64,000 nucleotides of DNA from an uncultured Blautia sp. (GTDB lineage: Bacteria > Bacillota > Clostridia > Lachnospirales > Lachnospiraceae), in NCBI GenBank assembly GCA_900543715.1, contig UQSX01000003.1:1-64000 (forward strand). Reading direction: 5' to 3'. Below the pieces are notes generated by a model, which was not told the DNA's origin, ran no database searches, and was given only the letters and a program-made list of their open reading frames with translations. Positions 34,450-41,365 of the stretch are shown in pieces. Numbering within the stretch: position 1 is the stretch's first letter; each line of letters starts with the position of its first letter. The position numbers and the translations under genes are program-made.

Positions 34450-34836
34450 ATGAGAAAAAAGAGATTAGAACGGGAACGGAACCATCCGCATTTTGTCGGA
34501 GTCCGACTTTCGGATATTGAGCTGGAACTTCTGGACAGGAAGGCAGAGATTCTGGGGGTGTCCAGATCCGAATGCCTGCGGAAATTGCTGGTGGAAAAGG
34601 AGATTGTGCATCGGGTAGAAGTGGTCGCCGATATGGAAGAACTGCGAAGTCTGGTGGGGGCATATGGAAAGATCGGTGTGAATTTGAATCAGATTGCACG
34701 GTACTTCAATACGGGCGGGGAACGTTCGCTGGCTATGGAAGATGAAATCCGTCACTGCATTGCGGAATTGTTTGCACTCAGGGAAGAAGTGTTGAAGATG
34801 GCAGGAGATTTTGAACGGGATTACCGGGGCAGTTAA
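34450..34836 (+). CDS. mobC: MobC-like relaxosome accessory protein
   Basis: A 128-residue protein: FVGVRLSDIELELLDRKAEILGVSRSECLRKLLVEKEI is a ribbon-helix-helix, and YGKIGVNLNQIARYFNTGG is the characteristic MobC segment. MobC helps a relaxase open DNA at oriT. AAAGGAGGAG precedes the ATG. A relaxase gene normally follows MobC but none is seen here; the next 200 bases hold only two copies of a short direct repeat. Confidence 0.85.
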   Translation: MRKKRLERERNHPHFVGVRLSDIELELLDRKAEILGVSRSECLRKLLVEKEIVHRVEVVADMEELRSLVGAYGKIGVNLNQIARYFNTGGERSLAMEDEIRHCIAELFALREEVLKMAGDFERDYRGS

Positions 34837-34858
34837 AGTAGTCCAGATGAATCGTTCC

Positions 34859-34985
34859 AAAATGATACCGAAACACGACCAAACAGCGTTTTCTGCCGTC
34901 AGACAGGATAAAACCCCAGGCAAATATATTTGAAGTCAAAAAAGCCTGTCGTAAAGGGCAAAAAATGCAAAAAATGATACCGAAA
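34859..34985. repeat. 15-bp direct repeat after mobC
   Basis: AAAATGATACCGAAA occurs at 34859-34873 and 34971-34985, each followed by a similar GACCA word. The copies are 112 bases apart in a gene-free stretch where a relaxase would be expected. They could be iterons for the RepA-like protein or scars of a deletion. Confidence 0.5.
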
Positions 34986-35041
34986 TGTGACCATATTTCG
35001 CTGTCCTGTACAGGGCACTGTCAGGATGGCAGGAAGGAGGA

Positions 35042-35257
35042 ATGTCTGTGCCGAGAATGAGCAAGAAAAGAAAACAGGAATTGGCCTTTTTTCTCAATGA
35101 AAGAGGGCGCATCGCCCACAATGATACCTGCAGGAAATGCGTCGGAGACTGCAAGCAGAGTTTCCGGACTGTGATTGTCTGTTGCCCCTGTTATGAATCC
35201 AAGCGAAGCCGCCGGCGGAAGATCAGACAGAAACAAAAGGATGGATGTGAAGAATAA
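35042..35257 (+). CDS. Small Cys-rich protein
   Basis: 71 residues after AAGGAGG. The middle reads CRKCVGDCKQSFRTVIVCCPCY, with six cysteines that could hold zinc, flanked by basic stretches (SKKRKQE at the start, KRSRRRKIRQKQK at the end). This suggests a small nucleic-acid-binding protein. Its end overlaps the start of the RepA-like gene. I recognise no named family. Confidence 0.55.
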   Translation: MSVPRMSKKRKQELAFFLNERGRIAHNDTCRKCVGDCKQSFRTVIVCCPCYESKRSRRRKIRQKQKDGCEE

Positions 35258-35987
35258 AGATCAAATGATATACATGACGGATCAGACCCAGATCCCGGTG
35301 TATCTTCCTTACCCACGGTTTATGCTGGGGATGGATCTGACTCAGACAGCCAAGGTTTTGTATGCTCTGTTGCTGGATCGGGCGAGTCTTTCTAGGAAGA
35401 CAGGGTGGAAGGATGAGGAGGGACACATTTTTGTGGTTTATCCCATTGTTTATCTGGCTGACGATCTTGGAAAGAGTCCCATGACTGTAAAAAAGGCATT
35501 GAATGAACTGGAAGAAGCCGGACTTCTGGTAAGAAAAAAGCAGGGATTTTCAAAACCGAATCTGCTGTATGTCAGAATCCCGGCAGAGGGAAAGAAAAGT
35601 TTCCCTGTGAAGGATAGAAAAGTGTCCCTCAAAGGGAAAGAAAATGATACTTATGAGGGAAAGAAACCTGTCCCTGTGATGGATAGAAAAGTATCCCCTA
35701 ATTACTTAAATAATAGTTACTTGATATATAGTCAAACAAAGAAAGAGAGAGAGGCGTGCTCTGCCTATGGCGAATATCACAATGTGTTTCTCTCCGAATC
35801 AGAATATGGAGAATTGAAACAGGAGATCCGGGAATTAGACAGGCTGATCGAGGAGCTGTCCAGTTATATGCGTTCCAGTGGAAAGCAATATGCCGATCAT
35901 GCCGTTACCTTGAGAAGATGGGCAGAGCGGTCAGCCCCGGTAAAAAACATTCCGGATTATACCTGCAGTGAGGAGGACAGTCTATGA
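35241..35987 (+). CDS. Replication initiator RepA-like protein
   Basis: About 248 residues. The N-terminal winged helix reads YLPYPRFMLGMDLTQTAKVLYALLLDRASLSRKTGWKDEEGHIFVVYPIVYLADDLGKSPMTVKKALNELEEAGLLVRKKQG, the RepA_N type used by Firmicute plasmids and integrative elements. The middle is a low-complexity repeat of FPVKDRKVSLKGKE and PVMDRKVSPN, probably a linker. ATG 35241 is chosen as the start of the conserved region with AAAGG before it. It overlaps the DnaC-like gene by ATGA. It probably supports replication of the excised circle. Confidence 0.8.
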   Translation: MDVKNKDQMIYMTDQTQIPVYLPYPRFMLGMDLTQTAKVLYALLLDRASLSRKTGWKDEEGHIFVVYPIVYLADDLGKSPMTVKKALNELEEAGLLVRKKQGFSKPNLLYVRIPAEGKKSFPVKDRKVSLKGKENDTYEGKKPVPVMDRKVSPNYLNNSYLIYSQTKKEREACSAYGEYHNVFLSESEYGELKQEIRELDRLIEELSSYMRSSGKQYADHAVTLRRWAERSAPVKNIPDYTCSEEDSL

Positions 35988-36838
35988 ACAAGATGGTAGA
36001 AGAAACAGTAAAGAACATGATGCAGCCGGGAGAAAGAAACGGGGAAGATTACATCGGAAAAGACGGGCTCCTGTATTGTGGACAATGCCATGAACCGAAG
36101 GAGGCTTATTTCAATCAGGAGAAAGTCGGAGTTTTGGGAATAAAAAAACATCCGCGTGAATGTGAGTGCCGGAGACAAAAGAGAAAAGAGGAGGAACAGT
36201 ACCGGGAACAGCAGCGCCATGAAGCTGTAGTCAGAGAATTGAAGGAACATTGTTTTTCGGATAGATCCATGAAGGAATGGACATTTGAGAATGATAAAGG
36301 GCTTTCCGAAAATATCATGCTTGCAAAGCTGTATGTGAAAGACTGGGAAACAATGAAGGCGGAGAATACAGGCTATCTCTTCTGGGGAGCAGTGGGAACC
36401 GGGAAAAGCTTTCTGGCGGGCTGTATTGCCAATGCACTGCTGGAACAGGAGATAGCAGTGCGCATGAACAATTTCGCGGAAGTGCTGAATGATCTGTCTG
36501 CTAATTTTTCAGAGAAGAATACATACATAAAAAATCTGTGCAGAGTTCCGTTGCTGATTCTGGATGATTTTGGTATGGAGCGGGGGACAGAGTACGGACT
36601 GGAACAGATCTATGCGGTGATTGACGGCAGATATCGGAGTGGGAAGCCCCTGATCGCGACGACCAATCTGACACTGCAGGAGTTAAAGAATCCGCAGGAT
36701 ACAGCGCATGCCAGGATTTATGACCGGTTGCTGGAGATGTGCGTGCCGGTTCAGTTTAAAGGGGAGAGTTTTCGAAAACGTACGGCTCAGGAAAAGCTGG
36801 GGCGGATGCAGAAAAGAATAAAGGAGGAGATGAGGTAA
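35984..36838 (+). CDS. DnaC-like helicase loader ATPase
   Basis: 284 residues. An N-terminal Cys-containing segment (LYCGQCHEPKEAYF, ECECRRQK) resembles a zinc ribbon. The AAA+ domain has Walker A GAVGTGKSF near 128 and Walker B LLILDDFGME near 185, then ATTNLTLQEL and RIYDRLLEMCVPVQFKGES (sensor and arginine region). This is the DnaC/IstB-type partner that loads the replicative helicase at the RepA origin. It overlaps repA and abuts the excisionase-like gene. Confidence 0.88.
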   Translation: MNKMVEETVKNMMQPGERNGEDYIGKDGLLYCGQCHEPKEAYFNQEKVGVLGIKKHPRECECRRQKRKEEEQYREQQRHEAVVRELKEHCFSDRSMKEWTFENDKGLSENIMLAKLYVKDWETMKAENTGYLFWGAVGTGKSFLAGCIANALLEQEIAVRMNNFAEVLNDLSANFSEKNTYIKNLCRVPLLILDDFGMERGTEYGLEQIYAVIDGRYRSGKPLIATTNLTLQELKNPQDTAHARIYDRLLEMCVPVQFKGESFRKRTAQEKLGRMQKRIKEEMR

Positions 36839-37033
36839 ATGAGACAGACAAAAGAAAGAGAGAGCAACTGCCGTCTGGCAGTGGATATTGAAGGTCTGGC
36901 CGCTATGCTTTCCTGCGGACAGATGACTGCAAGGAAGATTGCGGAAGATGCAGGAGCCCGGATCACCATCGGCCGCCGGGTATTGTATTCCGTACAGAAA
37001 GTGGAAAAATACCTGGAAGCAATAGCGGAATAG
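36839..37033 (+). CDS. Excisionase-like small DNA-binding protein
   Basis: 64 residues: LAVDIEGLAAMLSCGQMTARKIAEDAGARITIGRRVLYSVQKVEKYLEAI, a winged MerR-like fold as in small excisionases. It follows dnaC with no gap and precedes the integrase by about 80 bases. It is expected to bend the end of the element and favour excision. Confidence 0.75.
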   Translation: MRQTKERESNCRLAVDIEGLAAMLSCGQMTARKIAEDAGARITIGRRVLYSVQKVEKYLEAIAE

Positions 37034-37114
37034 AGGAACACGGATGTGCGTGGGGTTGGTTTTGTGCTATACTTTTCATAGACAGGACAAGACCATTCCC
37101 CACAACAGGGAGGT

Positions 37115-38353
37115 GTGGAAATTAGAGAAAGGAATGGTTTTGTGGCAAGAAAAGACAATAGAGGAAGAAATCTGAGGACCGGGGAATACCAGCGCAAGGA
37201 TGGACTCTATATGTACCGGTACAAAGATGAACGGACTGGCAGACGTCTGGCCGTTTATTCTCCGGATCTGGCTGAACTCAGGAAAAAAGAAAAAGAGATT
37301 GAGAAAGACCAGAGCGAAGGAATTCTGACCGATACCCAATGCAAGAACATGACTCTCAATGACCTGTTTGAGATCCACATGGATACCAGAAAGCTGGCAG
37401 AGAGTACACAGGCCAATTACAGAAGGATGTGGAACAGTCTTGTGAGGAATGAACTCGGACAGATGAAAGTGGTACAGGTAAGACCATCTCATGTACGCCT
37501 GTTTTATTCCCGGCTGAGCAAACAGAAATATTCCCACAGTACCATCAAGTTTCTCCATAATATGATCTTACCGAGCTTTGAGGTGGCCGTAGATGATGAT
37601 ATCATCCGGAAGAATCCGGCCAAGAGAACGCTGGGAGATTATGGGGAACCGGAAAAGAAACGCACCGCCCTGTCCTTTGACCAGCAGAAAAATCTGCTGA
37701 ACTATGTAAAGAACAGCGAGGTATTCCATATCTATCTGCCACTTTTGCAGGTGATGATCGGAACCGGACTCCGCTGTGGGGAGCTGATCGGACTCACCTG
37801 GAAGGATGTAGATCTGAAGACCAGGACCGTATACGTGAATCATCAGCTAATCTATAAGAACTATGGAGATGGGTGTGATTTTCATGTGACCATGCCGAAG
37901 ACAGAAGCCGGGATCCGGGAGATACCCATGAGCAAGATGGTGGCAAAAGCCTTTGAGACCCAGAGACGGCTGAATTTTCAGATGGGGATTCCAAGGGATG
38001 TGAAAATCGAAGGGCTTTCGAATTTCGTATTCATGAGCAGGAGCGGGCGTCCTATGATGCCGACTACCGTGAACTTTATTCTTCGGGATATTGTGAAGGC
38101 GTATAACGAGGAAGAAAATGAGCGGGCAAAGCGGGAGAGGAGAAAGCCGGAAGAGCTGCCTCATATCTCCGCCCACATTCTCAGACATACGGCTTGTACC
38201 AGAATGGCAGAGACGGATCTGGATATGAAAGTTGTTCAGTATGTGATGGGACATGCGAACATCAGTGTCACGATGGAAGTTTATAACCATATCACAGACC
38301 GATCCAGGATCGAAAAAGAGATTGCGAAGATGGATTTGGTGCAGATTATGTGA
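37115..38353 (+). CDS. int: Tyrosine site-specific integrase
   Basis: Up to 412 residues. It has an N-terminal arm-binding region (QRKDGLYMYRYKDERTGRRL) and a SAM-like core-binding domain (TQANYRRMWNSLVRNELGQMKV). The catalytic domain has Arg in GTGLRCGELIGL, HILRHTA with the His-x-x-Arg pair, MGHANIS with the second His, and the nucleophile Tyr in VYNHIT. GTG 37115 has a ribosome site only one base away. GTG 37142, after AGAAAGGA, gives better spacing and may be the true start. A fragment of a relative lies at 14765. It probably recombines the 17-bp core described at 16706 and 38630. Confidence 0.93.
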   Translation: MEIRERNGFVARKDNRGRNLRTGEYQRKDGLYMYRYKDERTGRRLAVYSPDLAELRKKEKEIEKDQSEGILTDTQCKNMTLNDLFEIHMDTRKLAESTQANYRRMWNSLVRNELGQMKVVQVRPSHVRLFYSRLSKQKYSHSTIKFLHNMILPSFEVAVDDDIIRKNPAKRTLGDYGEPEKKRTALSFDQQKNLLNYVKNSEVFHIYLPLLQVMIGTGLRCGELIGLTWKDVDLKTRTVYVNHQLIYKNYGDGCDFHVTMPKTEAGIREIPMSKMVAKAFETQRRLNFQMGIPRDVKIEGLSNFVFMSRSGRPMMPTTVNFILRDIVKAYNEEENERAKRERRKPEELPHISAHILRHTACTRMAETDLDMKVVQYVMGHANISVTMEVYNHITDRSRIEKEIAKMDLVQIM

Positions 38354-38435
38354 TTGGATTTTTAGCTTGCAAATTAGAGATTTTTGATTGCCTTGGAGTG
38401 AAAATCATGAAAATATCGGATTTTTCTGCTTTTGA

Positions 38436-38536
38436 TGGTGTAGTAAATTAACTCAGATTTCCTTGAATTTACAGGGGATTTTGGAGGCCCCCGATTCTGA
38501 AATTGGTGTAGAAATGGTGTAAAAATGGTGTAGTAA
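38436..38536. repeat. Cluster of arm-type repeats at the right end
   Basis: TGGTGTAGTAA at 38436-38446 and 38526-38536, with variants TGGTGTAGAAA at 38504-38514 and TGGTGTAAAAA at 38515-38525; the last three are 11 bases apart, one helical turn. They lie between the integrase gene and the right core, mirroring the two copies at the left end. Confidence 0.55.
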
Positions 38537-38629
38537 GCCATTTTTTGAAAAAATCAAAAAATTGGAAAGCCCGAAAAAGCCCGTAAAATCAAGCTTTTTT
38601 TAGGTTTTCCAAAAAAAATATTAAAAAAA

Positions 38630-38646
38630 TTAGCACTCACCTCTTG
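38630..38646. repeat. Attachment-site core copy C (right end)
   Basis: TTAGCACTCACCTCTTG closes the large element. Its first nine bases are the left half of the CIRCE heat-shock operator, and its last three bases start the -35 box of the hsp20 promoter. Recombination within this word would recreate the same operator half on the chromosomal side. Confidence 0.75.
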
Positions 38647-38672
38647 ACAGTGCTGATAATACGTGCTATATT
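38630..38672 (+). promoter_or_regulatory. CIRCE-like operator and promoter of hsp20
   Basis: TTAGCACTC (38630-38638), nine bases, then CAGTGCTGA (38648-38656): the second half matches the CIRCE consensus GAGTGCTAA at seven of nine positions. The promoter is TTGACA (38644-38649), 17 bases, TATATT (38667-38672). HrcA bound here would cover the -35 box. In the leader (38673-38792) a hairpin includes a further AGTGCTAA word near 38747. Confidence 0.7.
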
Positions 38673-38792
38673 ACATATAGAACAAGAGAACAGAGATAAA
38701 AAGTAAGGTTCCCAAGTTCCGAAAACAACACTTCGGTTTTTCCAAAGTGCTAAAATAAATTTTTATATGTCTATTGAAAGGAGATATGACTT

Positions 38793-39239
38793 ATGATGAT
38801 GCCTAGTATTTTTGGAGAAAATTTATTTGATGATTTTATGGATTTCCCATTTGACAGAGAATTCTTTGGAAGAAGACCTCTGTATGGAAACAGTGAGAAG
38901 AACATTATGAAGACAGATGTAAAAGAAACAGACAATGCTTATGAGCTGGATATTGATCTGCCAGGATTTAAGAAAGATGAAGTTACTGCAAAACTGGAGA
39001 ATGGCTATCTGACCATCAGCGCTACAAAAGGCGTGAACAAGGACGAGCAGAATAAAGAAGGAAAATACATCCGCAGAGAGCGCTATGCAGGAGCTATGAG
39101 CAGAAGCTTCTATATAGGTGAAAATGTTCAGCAGGAAGACATTCATGCGAAGTTTGAAGATGGTATCTTGAAACTCACCGTTCCAAAAGAAGATCCTAAG
39201 AAAGTAGAAGAAAAGAAATATATCTCCATTGAGGGATAA
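38793..39239 (+). CDS. Hsp20/alpha-crystallin small heat-shock protein
   Basis: 148 residues. The first 35 are the variable N-terminal arm (MPSIFGENLFDDFMDFPF). The alpha-crystallin domain runs from MKTDVKETDNAYELDIDLPGFKKDEVTAKLENGYLTISA to VQQEDIHAKFEDGILKLTVPK, followed by a short tail. Such proteins form oligomers that hold unfolding proteins for refolding by other chaperones. AAAGGAGA precedes the ATG region. The promoter carries a CIRCE-like site, implying HrcA control, and the integrative element sits immediately upstream. Confidence 0.92.
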   Translation: MMMPSIFGENLFDDFMDFPFDREFFGRRPLYGNSEKNIMKTDVKETDNAYELDIDLPGFKKDEVTAKLENGYLTISATKGVNKDEQNKEGKYIRRERYAGAMSRSFYIGENVQQEDIHAKFEDGILKLTVPKEDPKKVEEKKYISIEG

Positions 39240-39274
39240 AATAACAGTGCCGTAGCCTTGGCTGCCTGAGAAAA

Positions 39275-39318
39275 GGCCTGGAAACAGTCAACAGAAAGAC
39301 TTGTTTCCGGGCCTTAAT
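39275..39318 (+). terminator. Intrinsic terminator of hsp20
   Basis: GGCCTGGAAACA (39275-39286) pairs with TGTTTCCGGGCC (39302-39313) with one mismatch, then TTAATTTT. Confidence 0.75.
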
Positions 39319-39398
39319 TTTATGTGAAGTTATATATGCAGAAGACACGCCGCTTTTTGTTTCTGACAGGCGGTAACAGACAGGGGATTAAAAAGGGG

Positions 39399-39447
39399 TT
39401 GACAAATATTCTTTTATAGTATATTATTCCTATAAAATTACTAGGAA
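39399..39447 (+). promoter_or_regulatory. cysK promoter with inverted-repeat operator
   Basis: TTGACA (39399-39404) and TATTAT (39422-39427) are 17 bases apart. Overlapping the start point is TTCCTA (39427-39432), nine bases, TAGGAA (39442-39447). This is a likely site for the Rrf2-type regulator encoded at the end of the same operon. A small CCGCTG/CAGCGG hairpin follows in the leader. Confidence 0.65.
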
Positions 39448-39561
39448 ATAAAAATTCCGCTGCAGACAGCGGGACATTCACCCTCTCAGCAGTTGCCAAA
39501 AGTGCGGGCAGACATGGCCCTTGGTTTACTGTCTGAGGAAATAAAAGAAAGGCGGTATTTT

Positions 39562-40497
39562 ATGGCTGAAAAAATTTATGCAAGCGTACAGGAATTAATA
39601 GGAAGAACTCCTCTTATGGAAATAGGGAATATTGAAAGAGAAGAAGGACTGGAGGCCAGAGTTCTGGTTAAGCTGGAATACCTGAATCCAGCAGGAAGCG
39701 TAAAAGACAGAATTGCAAAAAACATGATCGAGGATGCAGAGAAGAAAGGACTTTTAAAGCCTGGGGCAACAATCATCGAGCCTACTTCAGGAAATACAGG
39801 AATTGGTCTGGCGGCGATTGCTGCATCTAAAGGCTACCGTTTGATCCTGACCATGCCGGAGACTATGAGTGTGGAAAGAAGGAACATTCTGAAGGCTTAC
39901 GGGGCGGAGATCGTCCTTACAGAAGGAGCCAGAGGAATGACCGGAGCCATTGAAAAGGCAGAGGAACTGGCCAAAGAGATTCCTGGAAGTTTCCTTACCC
40001 GTCAGTTTGAAAATCCGGCAAATCCGGCTATGCACAGGAAAACCACTGGACCGGAAATCTGGGAGGATACAGATGGAAAAGTGGATATTTTGGTGGCAGG
40101 AGTAGGAACCGGCGGTACAATTACAGGAACCGGCGAATATCTGAAATCAAAAAATCCTCAGGTGAAGGTTGTAGCTGTGGAGCCATCGGATTCCCCGGTA
40201 CTTTCTAAAGGAACAGCAGGTCCTCACAAAATCCAGGGTATCGGTGCCGGATTCGTGCCAAAGGCTCTGAATACAGAGATTTATGATGAGATTCTGGCTC
40301 TTGGAAGTGAAGAGTCCTTTGCCGCAGCAAAACTTCTGGCTCATAAAGAAGGAATTCTGGTGGGAATTTCCTCAGGAGCTGCCCTGCATGGAGCTATTGA
40401 ACTGGCCAAGAGACCGGAAAATAAAGGAAAAACCATTGTAGCTATTCTGCCGGACAGCGGAGACCGGTATTATTCTACGCCACTTTTCGAGGGATAA
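39562..40497 (+). CDS. cysK: Cysteine synthase (O-acetylserine sulfhydrylase)
   Basis: 311 residues. The PLP-binding Lys is in [14 protein letters not shown], the substrate loop is [12 protein letters not shown], and the phosphate-binding loop is [16 protein letters not shown]; the C-terminal part has [11 protein letters not shown]. It makes cysteine from O-acetylserine and sulfide. ATG 39562 follows AAAGGCGG and gives the usual family start. It lies one base before the Rrf2 regulator gene. In Bacillus, CysK binds the Rrf2 regulator CymR to sense cysteine status, and this gene pair suggests a similar circuit. Confidence 0.94.
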   Translation: MAEKIYASVQELIGRTPLMEIGNIEREEGLEARVLVKLEYLNPAGSVKDRIAKNMIEDAEKKGLLKPGATIIEPTSGNTGIGLAAIAASKGYRLILTMPETMSVERRNILKAYGAEIVLTEGARGMTGAIEKAEELAKEIPGSFLTRQFENPANPAMHRKTTGPEIWEDTDGKVDILVAGVGTGGTITGTGEYLKSKNPQVKVVAVEPSDSPVLSKGTAGPHKIQGIGAGFVPKALNTEIYDEILALGSEESFAAAKLLAHKEGILVGISSGAALHGAIELAKRPENKGKTIVAILPDSGDRYYSTPLFEG

Positions 40498-40498
40498 G

Positions 40499-40933
40499 AT
40501 GAAGATTTCAACAAAAGGAAGATATGCGTTAAGACTGATGCTGGATATTGCTGCCCACGACAGCGGAGAACCGGTAAGGATTAAAGATATCGCATCCAGG
40601 CAGGAAATTTCCGCCAAATATCTGGAACAGATTGTAGCTATTTTGTCAAAAGCCGGCTATGTAAAGAGCATACGAGGGCCTCAAGGCGGCTATCGTCTGA
40701 CCAGAAAGCCTGAAGAATATCCGCTGGGAGACATTCTCAGGCTTACAGAAGGCAGCCTGGCACCGGTAGAGTGTCTGGAAGGAGAAACCAATCAATGCCC
40801 CCGGGCCGGGGACTGCATTACCCTTCTCTTTTGGAAAAAGCTAGACAAGGCAATCAGAGAACTCACAGAAGGCTATACCCTGGAAGACCTTCTGACCTGG
40901 CAGAACCAGGCCGGCAATAATTACATCATCTAA
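40499..40933 (+). CDS. Rrf2 family regulator (CymR/IscR type)
   Basis: 144 residues. The start MKISTKGRYALRLMLDIAAHDSGEPVRIKDIASRQEISAKYLEQIVAILSKAGYVKSIRGPQGGYRL is the Rrf2 winged helix. Three cysteines follow in VECLEGETNQCPRAGDC (spacing 7 and 5), close to the IscR cluster ligands (5 and 5) and absent from Bacillus CymR as I recall it. So it may sense Fe-S or redox state as well as cysteine. It is coupled to cysK and ends before a terminator. Confidence 0.88.
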   Translation: MKISTKGRYALRLMLDIAAHDSGEPVRIKDIASRQEISAKYLEQIVAILSKAGYVKSIRGPQGGYRLTRKPEEYPLGDILRLTEGSLAPVECLEGETNQCPRAGDCITLLFWKKLDKAIRELTEGYTLEDLLTWQNQAGNNYII

Positions 40934-40986
40934 ATATTAAGGGGATTTTGGGAGTCAGAAGGACGGAAAAATCTATCAAAACATGA

Positions 40987-41034
40987 AAAAGAAGCAGACA
41001 TATAGGAGGAAAGCCTGTATGATCTGCTTCTTTT
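40987..41034. terminator. Intrinsic terminator after the Rrf2 gene
   Basis: AAAAGAAGCAGA (40987-40998) pairs with TCTGCTTCTTTT (41023-41034). The A-run and T-run make it usable in either direction. Confidence 0.75.
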
Positions 41035-41300
41035 GGTGTGATACATCCGGCAGATGGCTGCCGCGCTTGTGCGAGCAAACATTTGCCGGGTAACGGACAG
41101 TGGGGACCCCGCCGATACGCCTGAATATCTTCGGGGCCCCGCCACCGGACCGGACATGAGTTCCCGGTCCTTGTGACATCCCCGGGATATGCATGAAAAC
41201 ATATCTGTTCCGGAGATGCCTGGCTAAGGCTGGACAGCGGACTGTCCAGCTTGTGCGGCAGTCGCCAAAAGGACATGCGAGCATGTCCCCTTGGCTCGTT
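41035..41300. other. GC-rich hairpin-dense intergenic region
   Basis: No convincing gene in about 265 bases. It contains several near-perfect hairpins: a GGGG-CCCC-rich one near 41101-41146, GGACCGG/CCGGTCC (about 41150-41178), GCTGGACAG/CTGTCCAGC (41229-41250), and GGACATG/CATGTCC (41271-41288). The last is followed by TTTT on the minus strand and probably terminates purF. The density and base composition differ from the neighbours, as in palindromic intergenic repeats. Confidence 0.5.
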
Positions 41301-41365
41301 GCACGCAAAAATAAAGAAAAATGTGATATATGTAATCGGAAAATGACGGGGTATCATTTCCCTGA

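Larger units (their letters stand above)
16706..38646. mobile_element. 21.9-kb integrative element with defence cargo
   Basis: Bounded by attachment-core copies B and C, with repeats of TGGTGTAGTAA just inside both ends. The right end carries the mobility module: MobC, RepA-like, DnaC-like, excisionase-like and tyrosine integrase. The left two thirds carry at least twelve genes of defence type, noticeably more AT-rich than the flanking chromosome. No relaxase was found, so transfer probably depends on a helper element. Confidence 0.8.
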
